Source: [Clostridium] scindens ATCC 35704
Lineage (GTDB): Bacteria; Bacillota; Clostridia; Lachnospirales; Lachnospiraceae
Reading direction: 5' to 3'
Assembly: GCF_004295125.1 (NCBI RefSeq)
Contig: NZ_CP036170.1
Location: 1,855,501-1,919,500 of the forward strand
Length of the DNA stretch: 64,000 nucleotides
In this document: positions 50,637 to 59,258 of the stretch, piece by piece
How positions within the stretch are numbered: the stretch's first letter is position 1
Layout of the letters: every line of letters starts with the position of its first letter
Notes under the pieces: generated by a model
What the model was told of the DNA's origin: nothing
Databases searched by the model: none
Seen by the model: the letters and a program-made list of their open reading frames with translations, nothing else
Translations under genes and position numbers: made by a program

Positions 50637-51146
50637 ATGAAAAAAGAGAATCCAGTTACATATGAGCGGATGGGAACCAGTCTTGACTGGATAAAGAAGT
50701 TGATTTTCGCGGGGATATTCATCCAGGAGAATAAGCTGCACGCAATATTTGACCGCTACAATGAGATGTCCAGCAAGCAGTGGCTTTTGATGGCAGTGTC
50801 GGCTTCGTTTGATGCGCCGCCGGTTCTGACTACGCTGGCAGGGGCCATGGGATGTTCCCGCCAGAATGTGAAGAAGCTGGCAGTCAATCTTGAGAAGGTT
50901 GGATATATCAAACTTGAAAAGTCGGATGCGGATGCCAGGGCGCTTTGCGTTAAGATGACAGCAAAGGGCATGAAGTTCGCGGAATATATGGCGGATGTCA
51001 CGGATGACGTGCATGCTGCCATGTTCGGCGAATTTACGGAAGAGGAGATCCGCAAGTACTACCAATTATCTATAAAGCTGATGCACGGAATCAACCATCT
51101 GGAAGCGTATTTCCAGAATCAGAGAAAAGGAGAAGCAGAACTATGA
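50637..51146 (+). CDS. MarR family transcriptional regulator
   Basis: A 169-aa winged-helix regulator. The recognition region is LTTLAGAMGCSRQNVKKLAV and the wing is YIKLEKSDADARALCVKMTA, followed by a C-terminal dimerisation helix (YYQLSIKLMHGINHLEAYFQ). ATG 50637 has AAAGGAG 5 nt before it. It overlaps the flavodoxin gene by 4 nt (ATGA), so regulator and effector are one operon behind the double palindrome. The inducer is unknown; MarR-flavodoxin pairs often respond to redox-active or phenolic compounds. Confidence 0.92.
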   Translation: MKKENPVTYERMGTSLDWIKKLIFAGIFIQENKLHAIFDRYNEMSSKQWLLMAVSASFDAPPVLTTLAGAMGCSRQNVKKLAVNLEKVGYIKLEKSDADARALCVKMTAKGMKFAEYMADVTDDVHAAMFGEFTEEEIRKYYQLSIKLMHGINHLEAYFQNQRKGEAEL

Positions 51147-51562
51147 TCCGAGTCATGTATAAGAGCAGGAAGAATAATAAGAAAGTGGCGCAAGCTATGG
51201 CAGAGGCGCTGGGGATAGAGGCAGAGAGCATTGATGGAGCGAAGGATGTGAAAGCCGATCTACTGTTTCTGGGGTGCGCGATCCTGGCCGGAAACATCCG
51301 GCCGGAGATGGAACGGTTTGTAGAAGGACTGGATAGTGGCAGCGTTTCCAGGGTGGCTTTATTTTCATCCAATGGATATGGCACGGATCAGTTCGCAGCC
51401 TTGAGAGAGAAACTGAAGGCAAAAGGCATAGAAGTGGAAGATGAGGCGTTTTCCTGCAAAGGAAGCGCATTTATATTCAAGAACATGGGGAAGCCGGATC
51501 AGGAAGATCTGGAGGCGGCAAAGCGGTTCGCGCTATCCGTCAGGGATGGCAGAAGGAGTTAA
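51143..51562 (+). CDS. flavodoxin-like protein
   Basis: A 139-aa single-domain protein with the flavodoxin fold: VMYKSRKNNKKVAQAMAEAL at the phosphate loop, DLLFLGCAILAGNIRPEM around the second strand, and VALFSSNGYGTDQFAALREK. The phosphate loop (YKSRKNNK) deviates from the T/S-x-T-G-N-T consensus, so FMN binding may be weaker or the ligand different. It is co-transcribed with the MarR regulator. A NAD(P)H-linked quinone or electron-transfer role is possible but not shown. Confidence 0.82.
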   Translation: MIRVMYKSRKNNKKVAQAMAEALGIEAESIDGAKDVKADLLFLGCAILAGNIRPEMERFVEGLDSGSVSRVALFSSNGYGTDQFAALREKLKAKGIEVEDEAFSCKGSAFIFKNMGKPDQEDLEAAKRFALSVRDGRRS

Positions 51563-51657
51563 CCAATGGTTGATTTTATTTCCGTAAATATCGTATCATT
51601 CCATGGTGTTTTTCTGGATTCTTCCGTATACTTATAGCAAGAAAGGAGATGCGATAT

Positions 51658-52782
51658 ATGGATACATTGAATTTGGCAGAGAATCTGATCCGCCTGCGCC
51701 GGGAGAAAGAAGTCACCCAGGAAGAAGTGGCTAACTTCATTGGCGTTACCAAAGCGTCGGTTTCCAAGTGGGAGACGAAGCAAAGTCTGCCGGACATTCT
51801 GCTGCTCCCGGTGATTGCGTCCTATTACGGCGTGACGGTGGATGAACTGCTGGGATATAAGCCTCAGCTGGGGAAAGAACAGATCCAGAAGATCTATCAT
51901 GACCTGGCGGCGGAATTTGCGGAAAAACCCTTTGAAGAGGTAATGGATGCAAGCAGGAAACTGGTTAAGAAGTATTACTCCTGCTATTCCTTCCTCTTGC
52001 AGATCAGTATTCTGTGGCTGAACCATTATACATTTGCCGAAGATCCAAAGAGCCAGATGAGGATCCTGGACGAGACGGTGGAACTGTGCACGCACATTAT
52101 AGAGAATTGCAAGGATATCAGCATCTGTAATGACGCGACTGTTCTCAAAGCGATCATGGACCTGCAGCGAGGAAGACCCCAGGAGGTCCTGGATTCGGTG
52201 GAGGATATGCTGAGTCCCTACCGGCTGGCCAGCCAGAGCAGCGGGATTCTTATCCAGGCCTATCAGATGATAGGAGATATGGATAAGGCGGTCAGTTATA
52301 CGCAGATCAGCATGTTCCTCCATCTGCTTTCTCTGGTAGAAGGCGCGACACAGTATATTGCGCTTCGTGCGCAGGATAAAGAGGCCTGCGAGGAGACGAT
52401 CCGCCGGATGGACGGACTGATAGAATTATTCCAATTAGAAAGGCTGCATCAGAATATAGCGGCAGTCTATCACTACCAGGTGGCTGTCTATCAGTGCCAG
52501 CAGAAGGACATAGATGGGGTGCTCGCAAGGCTTAAGAGGTTCGTGGAGATTATCTGCGATCTGCTGGATCGTGAGGCAGCCTTGCATGGAGACGGTTATT
52601 TCAACCGTCTGGAAGAATGGTTCGAGGGACTGGATCTTGGAAAGCAGATGGTCAGAGATAAGAAACTGGTATTAGATAACGCTTGCCAGGCTTTGGAGAA
52701 CACGGTATTTTCTCCGCTTATGGAAGATAGGCGTCTGGAAAGATTAAAAAGAGTATTGACGGAAAAGAGGGAGACATTATGA
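51658..52782 (+). CDS. XRE-family regulator with helical repeat domain
   Basis: A 374-aa regulator. Residues 1-70 are a Cro/CI HTH (LRREKEVTQEEVANFIGVTK, ASVSKWETKQSLPDILLLP, YYGVTVDELLGY). Residues 90-374 are a TPR-like helical array (YHDLAAEFAEKPFEEVMDAS, YQMIGDMDKAVSY). ATG 51658 is correct because AAAGGAG abuts an earlier ATG at 51649. It heads an operon with a small membrane protein and an ABC exporter and likely controls it, perhaps through peptide or protein sensing by the helical domain. Confidence 0.9.
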   Translation: MDTLNLAENLIRLRREKEVTQEEVANFIGVTKASVSKWETKQSLPDILLLPVIASYYGVTVDELLGYKPQLGKEQIQKIYHDLAAEFAEKPFEEVMDASRKLVKKYYSCYSFLLQISILWLNHYTFAEDPKSQMRILDETVELCTHIIENCKDISICNDATVLKAIMDLQRGRPQEVLDSVEDMLSPYRLASQSSGILIQAYQMIGDMDKAVSYTQISMFLHLLSLVEGATQYIALRAQDKEACEETIRRMDGLIELFQLERLHQNIAAVYHYQVAVYQCQQKDIDGVLARLKRFVEIICDLLDREAALHGDGYFNRLEEWFEGLDLGKQMVRDKKLVLDNACQALENTVFSPLMEDRRLERLKRVLTEKRETL

Positions 52783-52979
52783 ATATAAAGGATATGCTGC
52801 CATTTTTGATACCATTGGTCATTGTAGAACTGATTCTTGTGATTATCACGCTTCGACATATCTTCACGCACCAGCATTATAAGAGGGGGACCCGCGCGTT
52901 CTGGGTAGTGATGACCATCGTAGGGATGCAGTTTTGGGGACCAATTCTTTATTTTCTGCTGGGAAAGGAAGATGCTTAG
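52779..52979 (+). CDS. small membrane protein with PLDc_N domain
   Basis: A 66-aa protein with two transmembrane segments (LPFLIPLVIVELILVIITL and FWVVMTIVGMQFWGPILYFL), a short KRGTRAFW linker, and a GKEDA tail, matching the stand-alone phospholipase D N-terminal (PLDc_N) domain. Overlaps of ATGA type on both sides bind it to the operon. Such proteins often accompany bacteriocin/antibiotic ABC exporters; the function is unknown. Confidence 0.82.
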   Translation: MNIKDMLPFLIPLVIVELILVIITLRHIFTHQHYKRGTRAFWVVMTIVGMQFWGPILYFLLGKEDA

Positions 52980-53882
52980 ATGGATATGCTGACATTATCC
53001 CATGTATCCAAGCGCTTTGGCGCAAACCAGGTGATCGATGACTTGAACTTTAAGGTTCCCGCGCATTCGATCTATGGATTTATCGGACAGAATGGGGCAG
53101 GAAAGACGACTACGATGAAGATGATACTGGGACTTCTTAAGGCGGATTCCGGAGACATCTTTGTAAATGGCGAGAAGGTCTGCTATGGGCAGAATAGGAC
53201 GAACCGCTATATCGGCTACCTTCCGGATGTGCCGGAATTCTACTCTTACATGGCGCCGATGGAGTATCTGGCATTGTGCGGCGAGATTACGGGAATGAAG
53301 AAAACCCTGATTCGCAAGCGGTCTATGGAACTCCTGGAACTGGTAGGACTTGAGAAGTCCGATAAGAGAATCCAGGGATTTTCAAGAGGGATGAAGCAAA
53401 GGCTGGGCATCGCACAGGCCCTCCTTAACAGCCCAAAGCTTTTGATCTGCGATGAGCCTACGTCCGCGCTGGATCCGCTGGGAAGAAAAGAGATACTGGA
53501 CATCCTTCTGGCCGTAAGGGAACATACCACCGTTGTGTTCTCTACGCATATCCTGTCGGATGTAGAGAAGACCTGCGATGAGATTGGCCTGCTCCATGAA
53601 GGGAAAGTGGCCCTTCATGGTACCATAGAAGAGATCCGGCAAATTCGGAAAAGCGATGGATTCGAAGCAGAGTTCAGGAATCCGGCGGATTCAGAAAAAG
53701 CCCTCCGGATATGGGCAGGAGGGGAGCGTAAGGGGAAGAATCTGATATTTTTTGCAAAGCAGGATGAGAAAGATATGGCATCAGCCATGCAAGGCATGTC
53801 AAAGACCGGAATCTATCCGCTTCGCATGGAAATGCGGGAACCTACGCTGGAAGCGCTGTTTATGGAGGTGGTAGGAAGATGA
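52980..53882 (+). CDS. ABC-2 exporter ATP-binding protein (BcrA-like)
   Basis: A 300-aa ATPase of an ABC-2 type exporter: Walker A GQNGAGKTTTMKM, Q-loop YLPDVPEFYSYMAPMEYL, signature FSRGMKQRLGIAQALL, Walker B LLICDEPTSALDPLG and H-loop FSTHILSDVEKTC. The C-terminal 80 residues carry the regulatory beta domain (PTLEALFMEVVGR end), as in BcrA and NatA-type proteins. It starts at the base after the previous stop and overlaps the permease by 4 nt. Export of a peptide antibiotic or ion is inferred from the family; the substrate is unknown. Confidence 0.92.
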   Translation: MDMLTLSHVSKRFGANQVIDDLNFKVPAHSIYGFIGQNGAGKTTTMKMILGLLKADSGDIFVNGEKVCYGQNRTNRYIGYLPDVPEFYSYMAPMEYLALCGEITGMKKTLIRKRSMELLELVGLEKSDKRIQGFSRGMKQRLGIAQALLNSPKLLICDEPTSALDPLGRKEILDILLAVREHTTVVFSTHILSDVEKTCDEIGLLHEGKVALHGTIEEIRQIRKSDGFEAEFRNPADSEKALRIWAGGERKGKNLIFFAKQDEKDMASAMQGMSKTGIYPLRMEMREPTLEALFMEVVGR

Positions 53883-54652
53883 GGCAGTTAAGCGCATTTC
53901 TAAGAAAAGAAGGAATGGAACTCATCCGTACGGGTAAGATATGGATTCTTCTGATTATATTCATATTGTTTGGCATCATGAATCCGGCAATAGCCAAACT
54001 GACGCCCTGGATGGTAGAGACGATGTCGGACAGTCTGGCAGAGTCGGGGATGGTGCTGACGGAGGTTAAAGTAAATGCCATGACTTCATGGAACCAGTTC
54101 TACAAAAATATATCTATGGCGCTGATCATCTTTGCTCTGATGCTCAGTGGCATCCTGACAACGGAATACCAGAAGGGCACCTTGGTAAATATGCTGACGA
54201 AAGGCCTGATCAGGTGGAAGGTAGTCGGGGCAAAATCCATTGCCTCCATCGGTCTGTGGACGGTCTGCTACTGGCTGTGCTATGGTATCACATACGGATA
54301 TAATATGTATTTCTGGAATAATGGCATCGCTTCTCATGTGGCCTTTGCGGCCTTCTGCGTCTATCTGCTGGGAATCTGGGTCATGCTCCTGATCCTGCTG
54401 ATATCTACGCTGCTTAACACCGCTTCGGGGGTGCTGGCAGTAACGGGCGTAGCAGTCATCGCCAGTTATGTGGCCGGAATGTTCGGGAAGATTGGGGAAT
54501 ATCTGCCGATACGGCTGCTCTCTGCTGGTAATCTGCTGGCGGGCAGCATGTCTCCTGAGGATTTCTGGAAGGCGATAGCGGTGGCCCTGGCATCTGGCGT
54601 GGTGTTTTTTGTACTGTCAGTGGCGTGCTTTAATAGAAAGAATATTGGATAG
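53879..54652 (+). CDS. ABC-2 exporter permease
   Basis: A 257-aa membrane protein with six predicted segments, of the ABC-2 family: an N-terminal cytoplasmic helix (RKEGMELIRTGKIWILLIIF), IIFALMLSGILTTEYQKGTLVNMLTKGL, a typical motif, ALIRWKVVGAKSI loop, and LLSAGNLLAGSMSPEDFW. It partners the ATPase upstream, and a terminator lies 4 nt after its stop, closing the operon. Confidence 0.9.
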   Translation: MRQLSAFLRKEGMELIRTGKIWILLIIFILFGIMNPAIAKLTPWMVETMSDSLAESGMVLTEVKVNAMTSWNQFYKNISMALIIFALMLSGILTTEYQKGTLVNMLTKGLIRWKVVGAKSIASIGLWTVCYWLCYGITYGYNMYFWNNGIASHVAFAAFCVYLLGIWVMLLILLISTLLNTASGVLAVTGVAVIASYVAGMFGKIGEYLPIRLLSAGNLLAGSMSPEDFWKAIAVALASGVVFFVLSVACFNRKNIG

Positions 54653-54655
54653 ACT

Positions 54656-54688
54656 GCCTGGGGAATTGCGATTCCCCAGGCTTGTGTT
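54656..54688 (+). terminator. terminator closing the exporter operon
   Basis: GCCTGGGGAAT (54656-54666) pairs perfectly with ATTCCCCAGGC (54671-54681) around TGCG, followed by TTGTGTT. The next gene's -10-like TATAAT follows immediately. Confidence 0.85.
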
Positions 54689-54723
54689 ATAATATAATCC
54701 ATAAATTAGAATGGAGATATATC

Positions 54724-55929
54724 ATGCTATATACAATACCTGATTATTATCAGAATTTCAAATGCACGGCCGACCAATGCGAGGATACCTGCTGCGCCGG
54801 ATGGCAGATTGCCATCGACAGGAAATCATTGGTCCGCTATGGAAAGGTGACCGGGAAGTTCCGCAGAAGGCTTAACCGTTCCATCCGGTGGCTGGAAGGG
54901 ACATTCAAGCAGGGCAAGGACGGAAGATGCGACTTTCTGAATGAGGAGAACTTGTGCGATCTGTATTCTGCCCTGGGCAAGGAGAGCCTTTGCAGGACTT
55001 GCAGGCTGTATCCGAGGCATATCGAGGAGTTCGAAGGCGTGCGGGAAATCACGCTGTCCATCTCCTGTCCGGAGGTGGCGAGAATCCTGCTTAAGAAAGA
55101 AGAGCCGGCAAGGTTCCTGGAATACGAGAAGGAAGGCGAAGAAGCGTATGAAGATTTTGACCTGCTTGCCTATTCCAAACTGGCGGAGGGACGGGAGGTC
55201 ATGCTCGATATCTTAAGGATGCGGGAACTTGGGCTTGAGTTGCGGGCAGGGCTCGTGCTGGCGCTGGCCCATGATATGCAGGTGAGGCTTAAAAAGGGAG
55301 AAGTGTTTTCCTGCGACCAGGTATTTGAACGGTACCAGAAGGAGAAGGCCAGGGAATTTATCAGACTGAAACTTATGGAGTCGGGAGACAATATAGAAGA
55401 AAGATATGCGTTTTCCAGGCAAATGTTCCAGAACTTGTACCAGTTGGAACTACTCCGGGAAGACTGGGAGTCTCATCTGCGCGAATCGGAGTACCTGCTG
55501 TATGGAAGCGCGGATGACAGTCAGGATGGCCGGGACGCCTATGGGAAGATGCACCAGGATTTCGCTGCGTGGCTTACGGTCAATATGCCGGAATGGGAGA
55601 TCCAGTGCGAGCAGTTGCTGGTATATTTTATCTATACCTATTTCTGCGGGGCCGTCTATGACGGGAGAGCCTATGCGAAGATCCAGATGGCCGCGGTCAG
55701 CGTTATGCTGATCTACGAGATGCTGGCGGCAAGGTGGAGGAAGAATGAGAAGCAGCTGGACTTTGAGGATGTGGTGGAGATTGTCTACCGCTATTCCAGG
55801 GAAGTGGAGCACTCGGACCGGAATCTGGAAGCAATGGAGCAAATGATGGAAGAACAATTGATCCCATGGTTTTCAAAGGAGAGATGCAAGGAAAGGATTG
55901 AGGGAAAGGAAGGAAAGATATGGATGTAA
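54724..55929 (+). CDS. FliB-like protein (flagellin lysine-N-methylase family)
   Basis: A 401-aa protein with the FliB family start: YTIPDYYQNFKCTADQCEDT, then CCAGWQIAIDR. Later cysteines in CDLYSALGKESLCRTCRLYP and SISCPEV complete a probable metal or Fe-S site. In enterobacteria FliB methylates flagellin lysines, but no flagellar gene is seen here, so these clostridial homologues probably have another substrate. ATG 54724 is preferred over an upstream ATG at 54682 because the conserved region begins at MLYTIPDYY. It overlaps the aminopeptidase gene by 10 nt. Confidence 0.88.
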   Translation: MLYTIPDYYQNFKCTADQCEDTCCAGWQIAIDRKSLVRYGKVTGKFRRRLNRSIRWLEGTFKQGKDGRCDFLNEENLCDLYSALGKESLCRTCRLYPRHIEEFEGVREITLSISCPEVARILLKKEEPARFLEYEKEGEEAYEDFDLLAYSKLAEGREVMLDILRMRELGLELRAGLVLALAHDMQVRLKKGEVFSCDQVFERYQKEKAREFIRLKLMESGDNIEERYAFSRQMFQNLYQLELLREDWESHLRESEYLLYGSADDSQDGRDAYGKMHQDFAAWLTVNMPEWEIQCEQLLVYFIYTYFCGAVYDGRAYAKIQMAAVSVMLIYEMLAARWRKNEKQLDFEDVVEIVYRYSREVEHSDRNLEAMEQMMEEQLIPWFSKERCKERIEGKEGKIWM

Positions 55930-57308
55930 ATATGACAGGAAATACGGAAGAAAATACGCAAAGAGAGCAAAATCTGAAAACTGCGGGACAACTGTTTTCC
56001 TTTATACAGGCAAGTCCCAGCCCTTTCCATGCGGTTGCGAATATGAAGAGGGAATTGGACGCGCACGGATATGCCCAGCTTCTGGAAGGGGAAGAATGGA
56101 GGCTGGAAGAAGAGGGGAAATATTATGTCATCCGTAACGGGTCGGCATTAATCGCGTTTCGGATTCCAAAACGGGATTTCCTGGGATTCCAGATTATGGC
56201 CAGCCACAGTGATTCTCCAAGTTTCAAGATCAAGGAAAATCCAGAGATGGATGTGGAAGGGCATTATGTGAAGCTGAATGTGGAAAAGTATGGAGGGATG
56301 CTGTGCGCGCCATGGTTTGACAGGCCGCTGTCCGTGGCGGGAAGAGTCATCGTAAGGAAAGGAAGCCGTCTCGTAACAAGGCTGGTGAATGTAGACCGGG
56401 ACTTGTGCATGATTCCGAATCTGGCGATCCACATGAACCGGGAGGCCAACGAAGGCTACAAATACAATGTCCAGAAAGATATGCTGCCATTGTATGGATG
56501 CGGAGAAGCTAGGGGAAAGTTCATGGAAGACATCGCCTGTGCAGCAGGCGTGGCGCAGGAGGATATGATAGGAAGCGATCTGTTTTTATATAACCGGATG
56601 GAAGGAAGCATCTGGGGAGCGCAGGAAGAATTTATTTCCATCGGAAGGCTGGATGACTTGCAGTGTGCCTTTGCATCCCTTCAGGCCTTCCTGGAGGAGG
56701 ATGGCGGAGACAGCATTCCGGTACACTGCGTCTATGACAATGAAGAGGTGGGGAGCGGTACGAAACAAGGTGCGGGCTCTACGTTCCTTCTGGATACGCT
56801 GCTACGGGTCAATGAAGGGCTTGGGCGAAGCCCGGGCCGGTACCGCCAGGCGCTGGCATCCAGCTTCATGCTGTCTGCGGACAATGCCCATGGCGTACAT
56901 CCCAATTATCCCGAGAAGGCCTGCCCGACCAATCGGCCTTATCTGAATGAAGGAATCGTGATAAAATACAGCGCGAACCAGAAGTATACCACGGATGGGA
57001 TGGCTGCGGCAGTATTTACGCAGATCTGTGAAAGAGCCGGTGTACCAGTGCAGAAGTTTCTCAACCGTTCGGATATTCTGGGAGGCTCTACGCTTGGCAA
57101 CATCTCGGGAACCCAGGTGGCGCTGAATTCGGTGGACATCGGGTTGGCCCAGCTTTCCATGCATTCTCCGTACGAGACGGGTGGCATAAAAGATACGGAT
57201 TATCTGATCGCGGCGGCAAAGGAGTTCTTCCGGTCATCGGTGGTGGAAATAGGCAGCGGAGAATACCGCTCTTTGACTTCTGCTCCCAAAAGTACTATAA
57301 TTCGATAG
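55920..57308 (+). CDS. M18 family aminopeptidase
   Basis: Cytoplasmic zinc aminopeptidase of the M18/aspartyl-aminopeptidase family, 462 aa. Metal and catalytic residues lie in IMASHSDSPSFKIKE, VYDNEEVGSGTKQGAGS, SADNAHGVHPNY and LGNISGTQVALNSVD, with a late LAQLSMHSPYETGGIKDTDY. It should release N-terminal acidic or neutral residues from peptides. The first 25 residues are polar and non-conserved; an ATG at 55932 is also possible. Translationally coupled to the FliB-like gene. Confidence 0.95.
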   Translation: MDVNMTGNTEENTQREQNLKTAGQLFSFIQASPSPFHAVANMKRELDAHGYAQLLEGEEWRLEEEGKYYVIRNGSALIAFRIPKRDFLGFQIMASHSDSPSFKIKENPEMDVEGHYVKLNVEKYGGMLCAPWFDRPLSVAGRVIVRKGSRLVTRLVNVDRDLCMIPNLAIHMNREANEGYKYNVQKDMLPLYGCGEARGKFMEDIACAAGVAQEDMIGSDLFLYNRMEGSIWGAQEEFISIGRLDDLQCAFASLQAFLEEDGGDSIPVHCVYDNEEVGSGTKQGAGSTFLLDTLLRVNEGLGRSPGRYRQALASSFMLSADNAHGVHPNYPEKACPTNRPYLNEGIVIKYSANQKYTTDGMAAAVFTQICERAGVPVQKFLNRSDILGGSTLGNISGTQVALNSVDIGLAQLSMHSPYETGGIKDTDYLIAAAKEFFRSSVVEIGSGEYRSLTSAPKSTIIR

Positions 57309-57335
57309 TAAATGACAGAAAGGGAGTTGGAAATC

Positions 57336-57623
57336 ATGAGTAAAAGAATCGACAAGAAGAGAATGAAGAGACAGGCAAAAATCACATCTGCACCGCGTGA
57401 TATGCAGGCATCGGCAGCAAAAGAGACAGAGAATATAGACTTCTACATCCAGTATCAGGGCCAGGAGTACCTAGAGCGGGAGATTATAGAGCGAATCAAG
57501 GGAAAATGCAAGGAAGAGGGGACTTTGACTGCAGGAAATGAAAAGTTATCTGTCTACCTGAAGCCGGAAGAAAAGAAAGCGTACTATACGTGCGATGGAG
57601 GTAATGGAGAGATAGACCTCTAG
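57336..57623 (+). CDS. small conserved protein (DUF6465-like)
   Basis: A 95-aa protein with a basic N-terminus (SKRIDKKRMKRQAKI) and a C-terminal alpha/beta part (FYIQYQGQEYLEREIIERI, KLSVYLKPEEKKAYYTCDGG). I associate it with DUF6465, common in Lachnospiraceae and of unknown function; the basic tail suggests nucleic-acid or ribosome association, but this is speculative. ATG 57336 follows AAAGGGAG. A terminator lies 19 bp downstream. Confidence 0.75.
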   Translation: MSKRIDKKRMKRQAKITSAPRDMQASAAKETENIDFYIQYQGQEYLEREIIERIKGKCKEEGTLTAGNEKLSVYLKPEEKKAYYTCDGGNGEIDL

Positions 57624-57641
57624 TCCAATACTGCAAATACC

Positions 57642-57684
57642 AGGAATAGTATTATGAAGTGATTCGTAATACTATTCCTTTTTC
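57642..57684. terminator. long perfect terminator hairpin
   Basis: AGGAATAGTATTA (57642-57654) pairs perfectly with TAATACTATTCCT (57667-57679), followed by TTTTC. This is the strongest hairpin in the right half of the window. Confidence 0.88.
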
Positions 57685-57799
57685 ATTATGGCAGCCACCA
57701 GACTACAACATTTATTGCTAAAGCCTATGAGGATATCAGGAATTTCAATAAATACAGCGATTCTTTCTATGATAGAATAAGGTGGAATGGGAGGCTTTT

Positions 57800-58678
57800 A
57801 TGGATTTACATAAGATGCAATATTTTAAAGATGTGTACGAACTGAATAGTTTTACGAAAGCTGCAAATAAAAACTTTGTGTATCAGAGCGCAGTTACCCA
57901 GCAAATTGCGTCGATTGAAAAAGAATTAGGCGTGCTTCTGTTTGAAAGGGAGCACGGAAAAATCACCCATACGCAGGCAGGGAAGATTTTTTATCAGGAG
58001 TGCCGGGATATATTGGATGAATATGAACATGTGTTGGAGGAAATTAAGAATCACTCATCGCATAAAGTACAGATCCAGAAAAAGTTAAAAATAGGATTTT
58101 CAGGTGTAATGGAGAATAACTTCATAATGCTGATCAATGAATATATGCGCAGGTATCCGGAGGTAAGGATTGATTTTATCGAAGGCAGTTATATGTCTTT
58201 ATGCGAGAAACTTGTCAGCCAGGAGATTGATATTATATTCGGCGTGGCGTGTGAACTGGAAAATATTCCAGGAAAAGTCTGGAAGGTTCTTTTTACGGAG
58301 AATCAGAAGATTCTCCTGTCCAGGATGAATGAATTGGCAGAAAAAGATGTTTTGTCTATGGATGAACTTGGAAGTCAGACTTTAATCGTGCCTTCCAAGG
58401 ATATGATGCCCAGTTGTCATAAAAAAGGAATGCAGTTATGTAAAAAAACAAAATATCGGATGAATATTGATTTTGTGGATTCTTTTGAAGCAGTAAAGAT
58501 GAAAGTGGCAAGCAACCAGGGGATTACTTTTGTAATGAATTCATTTAAAACATATGACTATGATAGTTTCAAGAAAGTAAGGTTCTGTGATATTCATTTT
58601 GTCTGTACGCTGGGAATCACATATCTGAAGAATAATAAAAACCGGCTTATAGATAACTTTTCTAAAATCTTAGATTGA
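57800..58678 (+). CDS. LysR family transcriptional regulator
   Basis: A 292-aa LTTR. Residues 1-60 are the winged HTH (MQYFKDVYELNSFTKAANKN, FVYQSAVTQQIASIEKELGV), a coiled-coil linker follows, and residues 88-292 are the substrate-binding domain (LKIGFSGVMENNFIMLINEY, QEIDIIFGVACE, NQGITFVMNSF). ATG 57800 has GGGAGG upstream. It lies ahead of a truncated LysR, a truncated amino-acid permease and an intact ATPase, so it may have regulated that transporter. The codon use is AT-richer than the surrounding genes. Confidence 0.92.
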   Translation: MDLHKMQYFKDVYELNSFTKAANKNFVYQSAVTQQIASIEKELGVLLFEREHGKITHTQAGKIFYQECRDILDEYEHVLEEIKNHSSHKVQIQKKLKIGFSGVMENNFIMLINEYMRRYPEVRIDFIEGSYMSLCEKLVSQEIDIIFGVACELENIPGKVWKVLFTENQKILLSRMNELAEKDVLSMDELGSQTLIVPSKDMMPSCHKKGMQLCKKTKYRMNIDFVDSFEAVKMKVASNQGITFVMNSFKTYDYDSFKKVRFCDIHFVCTLGITYLKNNKNRLIDNFSKILD

Positions 58679-58695
58679 AAATGGGGAAGATATTG

Positions 58696-58974
58696 ATGAA
58701 TTTTCGTAAAATGCAATATTTTATAGATGTAGTAAGACTGGAAAGCATTACAAAGGCAGCGGAAAAAAACCATATTACCCAGTGCGCTATGAGTCAGCAG
58801 ATCAAGTCTATAGAGGAGACGGTCGATGCTCTTCTGTTAATTCGACAGAGGAATCATATAACGGCGACAAAGGCTGGAATCATATTCTATACGTTCTGTC
58901 TGGGATGTCTGGAGCGTCACAATATTACTATAAAAAAAATCCAGGGCATGAGGCAGGGCTTTCAATTGGCCTGA
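58696..58974 (+). pseudogene. truncated second LysR regulator (HTH part only)
   Basis: An N-terminal LysR HTH of about 90 residues: MNFRKMQYFIDVVRLESITK, AAEKNHITQCAMSQQIKS, LLLIRQRNHITATKAGIIFY. Similarity to the LysR family stops near 58940, where the sequence joins an ABC permease in another frame; the regulator frame runs only a few codons further. The effector domain is absent. ATG 58696 follows GGGGAAG. It is similar in sequence to the intact LysR immediately upstream, as if from a local duplication. Confidence 0.85.
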
Positions 58975-59249
58975 GGCCGTTGGCTGTCATCCGCAAGATT
59001 ATTCTCCCTCAGGCTGCCAGGATAGCTGTACCAGGACTGTCTAACAATTTTATCAATCTTTTTAAGTCGACTGCGATCGGCTTTATGATTGGCTATAAGG
59101 ATATGATGGCAGTTGTCAGTATGGAGACGTCGCGTACCTACCGCTTCCTGGAAGGGTACTCTGCAGCCATGCTGATTTATTGGGGGATTATAACCGTACT
59201 ATCCTTTATACAGAAACGGGTAGAAGACAAATTAAATCAAATATATTGA
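58944..59249 (+). pseudogene. C-terminal half of an amino-acid ABC permease
   Basis: A frame without start of its own carries the coupling loop and last helices of a polar-amino-acid permease: EAGLSIGLRPLAVIRKIILP, QAARIAVPGLSNNFINLFKS, TAIGFMIGYKDMMAVV. The first about 110 residues, including the early helices, are missing and replaced by the truncated LysR. The pair would be a His/Gln/cystine-type importer with the ATPase at 59259, which starts 9 nt later. Without an intact permease the system should be non-functional. Confidence 0.88.
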
Positions 59250-59258
59250 GGTTAAACT

